DNA of 64,000 bases from Falsiroseomonas bella (GTDB lineage Bacteria > Pseudomonadota > Alphaproteobacteria > Acetobacterales > Acetobacteraceae). The stretch spans positions 1,364,001 through 1,428,000 of the forward strand of contig NZ_QGNA01000001.1 in NCBI RefSeq assembly GCF_003173615.1. Reading direction: 5' to 3'. Under the pieces are notes generated by a model, which did not search any database, had not been told where the DNA came from, and saw nothing but the letters and a program-made list of their open reading frames with translations. The position numbers and the translations under genes are program-made. Every line of letters begins with the position of its first letter. Position 1 is the stretch's first letter. Positions 1-9,600 of the stretch are shown one piece after another.

Positions 1-193
1 CGGCGTGCTGGCCGAATGGGGCACCGTGCTGCCGGACGGCGTCGGGGTGCGCGTGGTGGACTCCACGGCCGATTATCGCTGGATGGTGCTGCCGCAGCGC
101 CCCGCCGGCACCGAGGGCTGGGACGAGACGCGGCTCGCCTCCATCGTCACGCGCGACCATCTCGTCGGCGTCGCGCTGCCCAGCGCGGCCTGA
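1..193 (+). CDS. Nitrile hydratase alpha subunit, C-terminal end (partial)
   Basis: Only the last 63 codons are inside the window; the frame runs in from the left edge (frame begins at base 2) and ends at TGA 191-193. The residues match the C-terminal part of nitrile hydratase alpha / thiocyanate hydrolase gamma proteins: a D-S-T pair followed by R-W-M-V-L-P, then R-P-A-G-T-E-G-W and a closing V-T-R-D-H-L-V-G-V. The metal-binding Cys cluster (C-x-x-C-S-C) lies upstream and cannot be seen. Nitrile hydratases hydrate nitriles to amides in the cytoplasm with a Co or Fe centre and need a beta subunit, which is not in this window. One base separates it from the next gene, suggesting co-transcription. 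Confidence 0.8.
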   Translation, partial: GVLAEWGTVLPDGVGVRVVDSTADYRWMVLPQRPAGTEGWDETRLASIVTRDHLVGVALPSAA

Positions 194-194
194 G

Positions 195-1805
195 ATGGCC
201 GGCATCAAGGGCATCGTCGTCTGCCCGCAGCCGCGGGCGGCGGATGTGGGCGCGGATGTGCTGCGCCGCGGCGGCACCGCCTTCGATGCCGCGCTCGCCA
301 CCGCCTTTTGCCAGATGCTGCAGGATCCCTTCATGTGCGGCATCGGCGGCATGGGCACGCTGCAGTACCGCGAGGCACGATCCGGCCGCCAGGGCATGAT
401 CGACTTCCACGCCCGCGCCGGCGCGACGGTGACGCCCGACATGTGGGCCGCCGACAGCAAGGGCCGCTCCGCCATCTCCGGCTATGCGCTGTTCGAGGAT
501 CACCGCGCGGAGCTCGGCTACACCGCGATCATGACGCCCGGCACCGTCGCGGGCCTCGCCCGTTTCCACGAAACCTTGTGCACGTGGGACTGGGCCAACC
601 TGCTCGCGCCCGCGATCCGCATGGCGAAGGAGGGCATCACCGTCACGCCCTTCTTCGCCGACTTTCTCGTGCGTCCGCCGCAGCCGGGCCTGCCGACGGG
701 GATGCAGCGCGTGACGAAGACGCCCGCCTGCGCGGCGCTCTACCTGAAGGACGGCGGCTTCCACGCGGTGGGCGACGTGATCCGCCATCCGCAGATGGCC
801 GAGACGCTGGAACGCCTTGCGGCGAAGGGCGCCGCCGATTTCTACACCGGCGAGATCGCCGGGCGCATCGCCGACGACTTCGCCCGCAACGGCGCCTTCG
901 TCACGGCCGACGACCTCGCCGCCTACAGGCCCGTGGAATCACCGCCGGTGATCGGCAGCTATCGCGGCTACGGGATCGCTTCCAACCCGCCGCCCGGCTC
1001 GGGCGCGGTGCTGATCGCGATGCTCAACATCCTCGAGCAGTTCGACTTCGCCGGCGTGCACCCCGGGAGCGTCCGGCACCTCGATCTCGTCGCGCGCGCC
1101 ATGGCCGCAGCGCATGAGGATCGCGAGCAATGGCTCGGCGACCCCGCCTTCGTGGAGGTGCCGGTGGAGACCATGATCTCCAAGGCGCGCGCCGCGGAAT
1201 GGGCCCGAAAGATCCGCGACGGCTGGCTGCCGGGCGGGAAGATCGGCGCGCCGCCCTCCTGCACCACGCATCTCTCCGTCTGGGATGCGGCGGGCAATTG
1301 CGTCTCCCTCACGCACACCCTCGGCACCGGCGCGGGCGTGGTCACCGAAGGTCTCGGCTTCAACTGGAACAACGCCATGAAGCTGTTCGACATGCGGCCC
1401 GGCCGCGCGAACAGCATGGCGCCGGGCAAGGCGCGCACCACCGGCATGGTGCCGACCATCGTCTCGAAGGAGGGCGAGCCCTGGATGGTGGTGGGCGCAC
1501 CGGGTGGCAGCGTCATCATCTCCTCCGTGCTCACCACCATCGTGAACGCGATCGATTTCGGCATGAGCGCCGTCGAGGCGGTCTCCTTCCCGCGCATCCA
1601 CTGCGAGGGCGGCCCGGTCTTCTGCGAGGCGCGCGTGCAGGGCGACGTGGTGGAGGGCCTGCGCGCGCTGGGCCATGAGGTGCGGCATTCGCCCATCTCC
1701 TACGACCCCACGATGAGCCGCGCCCATGCCGTGCTGCTGCGCGACGGCCGGCCGACCGGTGCCGCCGATCCGCGCGGCGGCGGCGGCGTCGCCATCGCCT
1801 GGTAG
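195..1805 (+). CDS. Gamma-glutamyltransferase family protein
   Basis: A 536-residue member of the Ntn-hydrolase gamma-glutamyltranspeptidase family. The N-terminal half carries the family's G-G-T-A-F-D-A-A stretch (about 26-33) and G-I-G-G-M-G (about 50-55). The autoprocessing and nucleophile threonine is visible as C-T-T-H at 356-359, so Thr357 would begin the small subunit, and the G-A-P-G-G-S substrate loop lies near residue 435. No signal peptide is seen, so it is probably cytoplasmic, unlike classical periplasmic GGT. The ATG starts one base after the nitrile hydratase stop, so the two are probably co-transcribed. The substrate cannot be deduced; many paralogues of this family act on gamma-glutamyl or acyl compounds other than glutathione. 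Confidence 0.88.
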   Translation: MAGIKGIVVCPQPRAADVGADVLRRGGTAFDAALATAFCQMLQDPFMCGIGGMGTLQYREARSGRQGMIDFHARAGATVTPDMWAADSKGRSAISGYALFEDHRAELGYTAIMTPGTVAGLARFHETLCTWDWANLLAPAIRMAKEGITVTPFFADFLVRPPQPGLPTGMQRVTKTPACAALYLKDGGFHAVGDVIRHPQMAETLERLAAKGAADFYTGEIAGRIADDFARNGAFVTADDLAAYRPVESPPVIGSYRGYGIASNPPPGSGAVLIAMLNILEQFDFAGVHPGSVRHLDLVARAMAAAHEDREQWLGDPAFVEVPVETMISKARAAEWARKIRDGWLPGGKIGAPPSCTTHLSVWDAAGNCVSLTHTLGTGAGVVTEGLGFNWNNAMKLFDMRPGRANSMAPGKARTTGMVPTIVSKEGEPWMVVGAPGGSVIISSVLTTIVNAIDFGMSAVEAVSFPRIHCEGGPVFCEARVQGDVVEGLRALGHEVRHSPISYDPTMSRAHAVLLRDGRPTGAADPRGGGGVAIAW

Positions 1806-1911
1806 GGGCGCGTCACGTCGCGGGCAACGCCGCAACCTTCGCGGTCCCTGACGGTTCCGATTCCTGTTCGCCGGCGCCGCGCATCGCGACGCGGGCGCAG
1901 GAAGGAGAATC

Positions 1912-2454
1912 GTGCGGATGGGCGCAGGCGGCAAGGAAGCCTGGCTCGGCGCGGCGGCGGGCGCGCTGGGCGTGCTGGCGGTGGCCGGCGCGGCCGGGCT
2001 GCTCGTGGTCTATAGCGGCGCCTACAACGTGGCGGCGACGGAGGAGCATGCCTCCTTCACCCGCTGGGCCTTCGACACCACCATGCAGAACTCGGTGGAG
2101 CGCCGCGCCTCGGACCTGCCGGCGCCGGCGCCGACGGCGGAGATGGTCGCGGCCGGCGCCTCGGAATACCGCGAATACTGCCAGCATTGCCATGCCGGCC
2201 CGGGCGTCGAGCGCGCGGAATGGGCCAGCGGCATGCGCCCGCGGCCGCCGCACCTGACGGAGGCGGCCGCGAACTGGTCGCCGCAGGAGGTGTTCTGGCT
2301 CGTCCGGCACGGCGTGAAGATGTCCGGCATGCCGGCCTTCGGGCCGACGCATGACGATGCGACGCTTTGGAACATCGTCGCCTTCGTGAAGGAGCTGCCG
2401 GCGATGACGCCGGAGCGCTACGCCGAGCTCGGCGCGGGCGAAGAGGCCCATTGA
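1912..2454 (+). CDS. Membrane-anchored c-type cytochrome
   Basis: A 180-residue protein with one N-terminal hydrophobic segment (about residues 14-35, G/A/V/L-rich, uncleaved anchor or signal) followed by a periplasmic domain with a single haem-attachment motif C-Q-H-C-H at about residues 90-94. A likely axial Met is in K-M-S-G-M-P-A-F. The chosen start is GTG 1912, four bases after AAGGAG at 1902-1907; ATG 1918 (two codons later, spacing 10) is equally possible. It heads an operon with the DUF305 and lipoprotein genes, two bases before the next ATG. It probably carries electrons in the periplasm; the partner is unknown. Confidence 0.85.
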   Translation: MRMGAGGKEAWLGAAAGALGVLAVAGAAGLLVVYSGAYNVAATEEHASFTRWAFDTTMQNSVERRASDLPAPAPTAEMVAAGASEYREYCQHCHAGPGVERAEWASGMRPRPPHLTEAAANWSPQEVFWLVRHGVKMSGMPAFGPTHDDATLWNIVAFVKELPAMTPERYAELGAGEEAH

Positions 2455-2456
2455 GC

Positions 2457-2906
2457 ATGTCGTACTGGCGCTTCGCCGCGATGATCGCGACCTCCACCGT
2501 CGTGATGTACGGGCTGATGTATCTGAACACCTATGCCTGGGAGCATGTGTTCTGGAGCGAGACGCGCGCTTGGATGGCGCTGCTGATGGGCGCGACCATG
2601 GCGGTGATCATGCTCGGCTTTATGCTGGGGATGTATCGCCGTCGCGCCTTGAACCTCGGCATCTTCGGCGGCGCGATTGCCGTCTTCGCGCTGTCGCTGT
2701 GGCTGGTGCGCAGCCAGGCGACGGTGAACGACCAGGACTACATGCGGGCGATGATCCCGCACCATTCGATCGCCATCCTGACCAGCGCGCGCGCGCAGAT
2801 CTCCGACCCGCGCGTGCGCAAGCTGGCCGACGAGATCATCGAGGCGCAGGAGCGCGAGATCGCGGAGATGAAGTTCCTCGTCCGCGACCTGGCGGCGCGC
2901 GACTGA
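2457..2906 (+). CDS. DUF305 domain membrane protein
   Basis: A 149-residue protein with three hydrophobic segments (about 5-25, 37-58 and 66-84) followed by a helical DUF305 domain. The signature is the [11 protein letters not shown] block near residues 97-107 with a later run of acidic helix residues (I-I-E-A-Q-E-R-E-I). The His pair and Met residues have led to suggestions of metal, especially copper, binding for this family; no activity can be assigned from sequence. It starts two bases after the cytochrome stop and its stop overlaps the next start by one base (TGATG), so the three genes are one transcription unit. Confidence 0.85.
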   Translation: MSYWRFAAMIATSTVVMYGLMYLNTYAWEHVFWSETRAWMALLMGATMAVIMLGFMLGMYRRRALNLGIFGGAIAVFALSLWLVRSQATVNDQDYMRAMIPHHSIAILTSARAQISDPRVRKLADEIIEAQEREIAEMKFLVRDLAARD

Positions 2907-3439
2907 TGCGCGCGCACGCAGGCTTCGGGGCGGTGGCGGCGCTGGGCGTGCTGCTCGGCGGCTGCGACGGCAGCGACGCGCCCGACGATGTGGTGCGGCC
3001 GGAGCGCGCGCCGCGGATCGCGACCGTGGTGCCGGTGGACCAGGCGCTGGAGAATGCGCATGTCCCGACGCTCGACCCCGGGACGATGAACGACGCGGAG
3101 ATCCGCCTGGCGCTCGGCGCCGGCCCGCTCTGCATGGTCCAGTACACCACGGTGGGCGGGCCGGTGCTGGCCGTGTCGCAGGATCCCGGCGCGGCGGGTG
3201 CCGGGCTCGTGAAGTTCAACGGCCATCTGGTGCGCCTCGAGCCAGCCGCCGCGGAGCCGGGCTGGAGCCGGCTGCAGGCCGGCCCCGTGCGCCTTTCCGT
3301 CGCGCCGCCGCTGCCGGAAGGCGTGGCCCCGCTGCAGGACGCCGAGCTCGTCTTCGAGGTCGGCGAGGAGCTCCGCGTCGGCTATCGCGGCTTCCTGGAC
3401 TGCGCGGGGGCACCGCCCACGCACCTGTCCCGCCGCTGA
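2906..3439 (+). CDS. Putative lipoprotein, unknown function
   Basis: A 177-residue protein whose first 21 residues form a lipoprotein signal ending in a lipobox (L-G-G-C), followed by D-G-S-D, which would favour outer-membrane sorting if Lol rules apply. The rest is soluble and acidic with a central segment containing C-M-V-Q-Y-T-T-V-G-G-P-V and two Cys residues. I do not recognise a named function. The ATG overlaps the DUF305 stop (TGATG), so it belongs to the cytochrome/DUF305 operon and may act with them at the envelope. It ends 9 bases before the convergent MFS gene. Confidence 0.75.
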   Translation: MRAHAGFGAVAALGVLLGGCDGSDAPDDVVRPERAPRIATVVPVDQALENAHVPTLDPGTMNDAEIRLALGAGPLCMVQYTTVGGPVLAVSQDPGAAGAGLVKFNGHLVRLEPAAAEPGWSRLQAGPVRLSVAPPLPEGVAPLQDAELVFEVGEELRVGYRGFLDCAGAPPTHLSRR

Positions 3440-3448
3440 GGCCGCGCG

Positions 3449-4666
3449 CTACGCGGCCGCGAGGCGCGGCGTTCCGCGTGCGCGCAGCAGCAGCGTGGTG
3501 ACGATCACCACATTCACCGCGTTCCACGCCACGCCGTTGAGGAAGGCGGCGAAGTAGCTGCCGGTCATGTCGAAGATCAGGCCGGAGAGCCAGCCGCCGA
3601 AGGCCATGCCGATCAGCGTGGCGAACAGCACGATGCCGACGCGCGTGCCCACCTCGGAGGCGGGGAAATGCTCGCGCACCACCACGGCATAGGAGGGCAC
3701 GATGCCGCCCTGCATCAGCCCGAACAGCGCCGAGAGCACATAGAGCGATGCCAGCCCGTCGAAGAACAGGAACAGCGACAGCGACAGCCCCTGCGCCACC
3801 GATCCCAGCAGCAGCGTGCGCAGCCCGCCGATCCGGTCCGCGATGAAGCCGGACGCGATGCGGGAGACGATGCCGCAGGCCAGCATCAGGGAGAGCATCT
3901 CCGCCCCGCGCGCCACGCCGTAGCCGAGGTCGCCGCAATAGGCGACGATATGCACCTGGGGCATCGCCATCGCGACGCAGCAGGCGACACCGGCCGCGCA
4001 GAGCACCACGGTCAGCCCGTTGCGCGACAGGCCGATCGGCCGGTCGCCGCCGCCAGCCGGAAGCGGCGCGCCGCCACGCTGGCCCGGCGCGCGGGCGCGC
4101 AGCAGCAACGCCAGCGGCAGCATCGTCACCAGGCAGAAGATCCCGACCATGATGTGCGCGCTGCGCCAGCCATGCGCCGCGATCAGCGCCGTCAGCACCG
4201 GCGGCCAGACCGCGCCGGCGAGGTAGTTGCCCGACGCCGCGAGCGCCACCGCGATCCCGCGCCGCCGGCGGAACCACAGCGAGGCATCCGCCATGAGCGG
4301 CCCGAAGCAGGCCGCGGCGCCGAGCATGCCGATCAGCACGCCCTGCGCCAGCGCATAGATCGTGAGGCTCGGCGCGAGCCCCGCCGAGACATAGCCGACG
4401 CAGAGCATCACGGCGGAGAGCAGCAGCGGGCGCATCACCCCGTATCGGTCGGCGAAGCGGCCCATGATGATGCCGCCCGCGCCGAAGCCCAGCATGGTCA
4501 GCGTATAGGGCAGGGAGGCGCCGGCCCGCGTCGCGCCGAATTCCGCCTGCACATGCGGCAGCGCGACCACGACGGACCACATGCCGACGCCACCCAGCGT
4601 CGCCAGTGCGACCGTCGCCGCAAGCCGCAGCCAGGCCGCGCGGGAATCGACAAGCTCCTCGCTCAT
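3449..4666 (-). CDS. MFS transporter (oxalate/formate antiporter-like)
   Basis: A 405-residue major facilitator protein with about 12 hydrophobic segments. The first loop has the MFS motif as G-R-F-A-D-R-Y-G-V-M-R-P (about 70-80) and the second half repeats it as I-A-D-R-I-G-G-L-R. The pattern F-R-R-R-R-G-I-A-V-A-L-A-A-S-G after TM4 is typical of the monocarboxylate/oxalate-formate type MFS families. The substrate is unknown. The ATG lies inside the end of the nitroreductase gene (4-base ATGA overlap), so the two minus-strand genes are coupled. Confidence 0.85.
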   Translation of the reverse strand: MSEELVDSRAAWLRLAATVALATLGGVGMWSVVVALPHVQAEFGATRAGASLPYTLTMLGFGAGGIIMGRFADRYGVMRPLLLSAVMLCVGYVSAGLAPSLTIYALAQGVLIGMLGAAACFGPLMADASLWFRRRRGIAVALAASGNYLAGAVWPPVLTALIAAHGWRSAHIMVGIFCLVTMLPLALLLRARAPGQRGGAPLPAGGGDRPIGLSRNGLTVVLCAAGVACCVAMAMPQVHIVAYCGDLGYGVARGAEMLSLMLACGIVSRIASGFIADRIGGLRTLLLGSVAQGLSLSLFLFFDGLASLYVLSALFGLMQGGIVPSYAVVVREHFPASEVGTRVGIVLFATLIGMAFGGWLSGLIFDMTGSYFAAFLNGVAWNAVNVVIVTTLLLRARGTPRLAAA

Positions 4667-5334
4667 GCCTCTGGCCCGAAGGTGACGAAGGCCGAGAGCG
4701 GCTCGCGCGCGGTCAGCAGGCGGTTGGCCGGCTCGTCGGGGTCGGGCCGGCCGAGCGACATGCCGCAGACCAGGATGCGGTCCTCCGGCAGGCCGAGCTC
4801 ACGCCGCACGATCCAGTGGTAGTCGCAGAAGGCCGCCTGCGCGCAGGTCTCGAGGCCGTGGCCGCGCGCGGCGAGCATCACGTTCTGGATGAACATGCCG
4901 CAGTCGAGCCAGGAGCCGAGCTCCATGTCGCGGTCCATGGAGAAGAACAGCCCGACCGGCGCGCCGAAGAAGTCGTAGTTGCGCGCGTGCTGCGCCTTCG
5001 TCGCCGCATGGTCGCCCCTGCCGATGCCGAGGAGCCCGTAGAGCCCCCAGCCCGTGGCGCGCCGGCGCGCCAGATAGGGCTCGCGCCATTGCCGCGGATA
5101 GTAGTGGTATTCCCGCGCCGCGGGCTCGCCCGCCGCGTGCGCGGCGCGCAGCGCGTCGGAAAGCCGCGCCTTCTCCGCACCTGTCGTGACCCGCACATGC
5201 CAGGGCTGGATGTTGGAGCCGGAGGGCGCGCGCGAGGCGGCGGCCAGGATCGCCTCCACCGTTGCGCGCGGCACGGGATCGGGCAGGAAGCCGCGGATGC
5301 TGCGGCGCCCCGTCATCGCCTCGATCACGTCCAT
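4663..5334 (-). CDS. Nitroreductase family protein (FMN-dependent)
   Basis: A 223-residue flavoprotein of the nitroreductase fold. The N terminus carries the FMN-binding pattern R-R-S-I-R-G-F (about 9-15) and A-P-S-G-S-N-I-Q-P-W (about 36-45); a second FMN contact region is G-L-E-T-C-A-Q-A near residue 160. Such enzymes reduce nitro-aromatics, quinones or flavins with NAD(P)H in the cytoplasm. The start at 5334 was chosen because homologues begin right before D-V-I-E-A-M; a longer in-frame reading upstream is Arg-rich and unlike the family. It overlaps the following MFS gene by 4 bases. Confidence 0.88.
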   Translation of the reverse strand: MDVIEAMTGRRSIRGFLPDPVPRATVEAILAAASRAPSGSNIQPWHVRVTTGAEKARLSDALRAAHAAGEPAAREYHYYPRQWREPYLARRRATGWGLYGLLGIGRGDHAATKAQHARNYDFFGAPVGLFFSMDRDMELGSWLDCGMFIQNVMLAARGHGLETCAQAAFCDYHWIVRRELGLPEDRILVCGMSLGRPDPDEPANRLLTAREPLSAFVTFGPEA

Positions 5335-5395
5335 CGCCGCGCCTGGTCCTTCCCGGTGGGACGCATCCTGGCCCGCCGCGGCGTGCCGCGCCAGA

Positions 5396-6484
5396 TCAGG
5401 GGATGCGATCGGCCACGGCCTGCGCGACCTCACGCGTGCCGACGCCGCCGAACTCGGCGCTGCGCAGCCCCGCCGCGAAGGCGCCGTCCACCGCCGCCTC
5501 CAGCTCGCCGGCCGCATCCGTCCAGGCCTGGCCGGCGCCGCGGCTGCCGAGCCAGTCCAGCATCAGCGCGGCGGAGAGGATCATCGCGGTGGGGTTGGCG
5601 ATGCCCTTGCCGGCGATGTCGGGGCCGGTGCCGTGGCTCGGCTGGAACACGGCGTGGGTGTCGCCGATATCGGCGCTCGGCGCATAGCCCATGCCGCCGA
5701 TCAGCCCCGCGCCGAGGTCGGAGAGGATGTCGCCGAACATGTTCTCGGTCGGGAGCACATCGAAATCCCAGGGCCGCCGCACGAGATCCAGCGCCATCGC
5801 GTCCACATAGTGTTCGCCCGACGGAACATGCGGGAATTCCTGCGCAACGTCGCGAAAAACCTTCCGCATGAAGGCCATGGAGGTGAAGACATTGGCCTTG
5901 TCCACCAGCGTCACCGTCTGCGGCCGGCCGAGCTTCGCCGCGCGGCGCTCCGCGAGGCGGAAGGCGAAGCGGGAAAGGCGCTCGGTGGTGGCGCGCGTGA
6001 TCACCATGGTGTCGCGCGCCTCGCGGTCCTCGATCACCTCGCCGCGGCCGCGTGCGGCGAAGAGGCCTTCGGTGCTCTCGCGCAGGATGACCATGTCGAT
6101 CTCCTTCGCGCGCGGATGCGCCAGCGCGAGCGGCACGCCGGGGATGGCACGGATCGGCCGCACGCCCGCGTAGAGGCCCAGGCGGAAGCGCAGGTCGAGT
6201 TGCGGCGCGATCTCGGTCCCGTCGGGATAGCGGATGCCCGGCCAGCCCATCGCGCCGAGCAGGATCGCATCCGCCGCTTCCGCACGCCGGAATGTCTCCT
6301 CGCTCATCGCCGTGCCGTCCTGCCGGTAGGCGAAGGCGCCGGCGCGCAGCGTCTCGGTGGAGAGGCCGAGGCCGTGGCGGCGCGCCAGTTTCTGCAGCAC
6401 GCCCATCGCGGCATCCATCACCTCCACGCCGATGCCGTCGCCCGGCATGAGCGCGAGGTTGATGGCGTTGGACCCGAGGGCCAT
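5396..6484 (-). CDS. Isocitrate/isopropylmalate dehydrogenase family protein
   Basis: A 362-residue beta-decarboxylating dehydrogenase. Visible signatures: G-D-G-I-G near the N terminus, the R-E-S-T-E-G-L-F substrate-binding block, the K-A-N-V catalytic Lys region, N-M-F-G-D-I-L-S-D metal-binding Asp residues, and H-G-T-G-P-D-I-A-G-K near the C terminus. The R-E-S-T-E-G sequence rather than R-E-L-T-G-G argues for a tartrate-dehydrogenase or 2-hydroxyacid type of the family rather than housekeeping LeuB. Start 6484 (M-A-L-G-S) was preferred over an upstream ATG whose extension lacks family resemblance. It is divergent from the TPS exoprotein gene. Confidence 0.8.
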   Translation of the reverse strand: MALGSNAINLALMPGDGIGVEVMDAAMGVLQKLARRHGLGLSTETLRAGAFAYRQDGTAMSEETFRRAEAADAILLGAMGWPGIRYPDGTEIAPQLDLRFRLGLYAGVRPIRAIPGVPLALAHPRAKEIDMVILRESTEGLFAARGRGEVIEDREARDTMVITRATTERLSRFAFRLAERRAAKLGRPQTVTLVDKANVFTSMAFMRKVFRDVAQEFPHVPSGEHYVDAMALDLVRRPWDFDVLPTENMFGDILSDLGAGLIGGMGYAPSADIGDTHAVFQPSHGTGPDIAGKGIANPTAMILSAALMLDWLGSRGAGQAWTDAAGELEAAVDGAFAAGLRSAEFGGVGTREVAQAVADRIP

Positions 6485-6637
6485 GCGGGACGCTCCGTGC
6501 GGCGAGGATGGGCGATGGCGGCATAGAGGCACGCGGGTGGACCGCGGACAAGCGTCAACCTATGCCCGCCCTGCGTGCAAAGATGGGCAAAAACGTCCGA
6601 CTGGTGGTTGAGAAACACCTGGTTCATACATCGCGGC

Positions 6638-9600
6638 ATGGGACGCGCCGCAAAGCCCCTGCTGCTCGCCTCCACCGCCCTGCTGGCGGTCGCGCCGGCC
6701 CGCGCCCAGGCGCCCGATGCGCGGCCGCAGGGCGGCGCGGTCGTCGCCGGCCAGGCCAGCATCACCCAGACGCCGGGGCGCACGCAGGTGAACCAGTCGA
6801 GCAACCGCGCCGTGATCGAATGGCGCGGCTTCGACATCGGCGCCCAGCACCAGGTGGATATCCGCCAGCCCAATGCCGGCTCGTGGTCCCTGCAGCGCGT
6901 CACCGGCCCCGACCCTTCCGCGATCGCCGGGCGCCTCACCTCCAACGGCGGCGTCGCGCTGGTAAATCCGAACGGCATCGTGTTCCACCAGGGCGCGCAG
7001 GTGGATGTGGCGGGACTGATCGCGACCGCGTCGGATACGACGAACAACAACTTCATGGCCGGCCGCATGGCCTTCGACCGCGCGCCCCGCCCCGGCGCCC
7101 GTGTCGAGAACCGCGGCACCATCACCGTGCGGGAGCAGGGGCTGGCCGCGCTGGTCGGCCCCGTCGCCGCCAATTCCGGCACGATCCGTGCACGCCTTGG
7201 CCGCGTCGCCGTCGCGGGCGCCGAAGCCTTCACGCTCGACCTCGCCGGCGACGGGTTGCTGTCCTTCGACGTGACGCGCGAGGTCGGCGCCGGACCCTCC
7301 GGCGCCGCCGCGCTCGCCACCAACAGTGGCGTGATCGAGGCCGAGGGCGGCCATGTGCTGCTCACCGCGCAGGCGGCCTCTGGCGTGCTGGAAACGCTGG
7401 TGAGTGCCGGCGGCAGCATCACCGCCGGCACCATCACCGCGCATGCGCCGGGCGGCGGCGTGCTGGTGCCCGGCGGCGCGGTGCTCGACGCCTCCGGCGC
7501 GCAGGGCGGGCGCGTGACGGTCGGCGCGGGCGCGGCCAGCCGCATCGGCGCGCCGACGCAGCTCTCCGCCCGCACCAATGTCGCGCGCGACGCGACGCTG
7601 CGCGCCGATGGTCGTTCCGGCCGTGGCGGGGAGGTGATCGTCCACGCCGCGCAGCGCACCGAGATGCGCGGCCGCGCCGGCGCGCGCGGCACGCCGGGCG
7701 GCGGCATCGAGGTGTCGTCCCGCGGCGCGCTGGCGCTGGATGCGTCGCTGGATGCGGGGCGCGACGGCACGGTGCTGCTCGATCCGGAGACGCTGCGCAT
7801 CGTCGCCACGCTCTCCGGCGCCACCGAACCGGCCGAGGTCACGGCCGACACCGTCAATACCACGCCCGGCCACCTGGTGCTGCAGGCCGAGCGCAGCATC
7901 CGCGTGGAGGCCACGGTCAACCGCGATGCCGGCCCGCTGACGTTGGAGACCACCAACGCGACCGCCGCGCCCGGCGACGGCATCGCCGTCGACGCGCCGC
8001 TGACGGTGCTGGGCGACCTGCGCCTGCTCTCCGCCGGCGACATCACGCAGACCGCGCCGCTCGATGCGACCACCCTCGCGGCGCGCAGCCTGGGCGGCGC
8101 GGTGCGGCTGGAGCACGCCGGCAACCGCATCCTGGCGCTGGATGGCGGCGGCGCCGCGACGCGCTTCGATGTCGCGAGCGCGCTCTCCTTCTCCGTGGAT
8201 GCGCCTGTCGCCGCGGCGGCGATGCGGCTTTCCACGCCCGGGACGCTCTCGCTTTTCGCGCCGCTCTCGGCCGCCGGCACGCTGGAGATCGCGGCGCTTG
8301 GCGGTGTCACGCAGCAGGCATCCGGCGCCGGCATCGCCGCCGGCACGCTGCTGCTGGAGGCGCCCTTCGGTCCCATCGCGCTGCAGGGCGCGGGCAATGC
8401 GATCGGTGCCCTCGGCGATGTCACGGCGCCCTTCGGCCTGGCGCTGCGCAACGGCGGCGCACTGCAGATCGCGGGCGTGCTGAACGGTCTCGGCGCGGCG
8501 GTGACGCTCGGCCTCGATGCCGGCGACCTGACGCAGGGCCCGGCGTCTCGCCTGCTTGCCGACAGCCTGCGTGCCGAGGCGCTGGGCGGCTCGGTGCTGC
8601 TCGACGGCGCGGCGAACGACATCGCGCGCCTCTCCGGCGCCGCGCGCGACGCCTTCGTGCTCGATGCCGGGCGCGCGCTGCTGCTGGAAGGGCCGGTCAC
8701 CGCCGCGCGGATCGCGCTCGCCGCCTGGGGCGAGCTGGCGCAGGTGACCGATGCGCTGCTCGTCACGCCCGATCTGTCCGTGCGTGCCACCGGCGGTCGC
8801 GTCGCGCTGAACGACCCGCTGAACGAGATCGGCGCGCTGCGGCAGGGTTTCGCCGATGGCCCGTTCAGCCTCGCCAACTCGGGCACGCTGCGCCTGCTCG
8901 GCCGCCTCGCCGCGCCCGCCGTCACGCTCACCGCCGGCGGCGGCCTGTTGCAGGAGCCGGGCAGCATCATCGAGACCGCGCTGCTGCGCGCCACCGCGCT
9001 GACCGGCTCGGCACGCCTCACGGAGCCGAATGCCGTCGCCGCGCTCGGCGCCTCCGCCGCCGCCCAGGATTTTTCGCTCGTCAGCACGCGCCCGCTGGAG
9101 GTTCTGGGCCGTCTCGATGCCGGCGGCGCGCTGCTGCTGGAGGCCGCCTCGCTGCGCCTCGCGACACCACTCGCGGGCGGTGACGTCACGCTGCGCGCGC
9201 TCAACGGCGGCATCGCGCAGGACAGCTTCACGCTGCTCGCCGCCACGCTGCGGGCCGAGGCGACGGAGGGCGTGGATCTTTCAGGCGCGGGCAATGCCAT
9301 CGCCACGCTGTCGGGCCGCGCGGGATCCGCGTTCCGCTTCCGCACGCAGGGCGTCCTCGTGGTGGACGACCTCGTCGCGCCCGATGTGACGCTGCGCGCC
9401 GGCGGCACCATCACGCAGGGCAGCGCCGGCATCGGCATCGCCGCCGACAGCCTCGCGCTCGATGCCGGCGGCGCGGTGAGCCTCGCCGCGGCGACGAACG
9501 CGATCCGCGAGCTCGGCGCCGTCAGCGCGCCCGGCGGCTTCGTGCTGCGCAGCACGACCGATCTGCGCCTGGCCGGTCCCGTCGCGACGGCGGGCGCCGA

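Noticed and set aside
3668-4822. Plus-strand open frame opposite the MFS and nitroreductase genes
   Set aside because: Charged low-complexity translation with no family signal; the minus-strand genes have clear signatures and overlapping starts.
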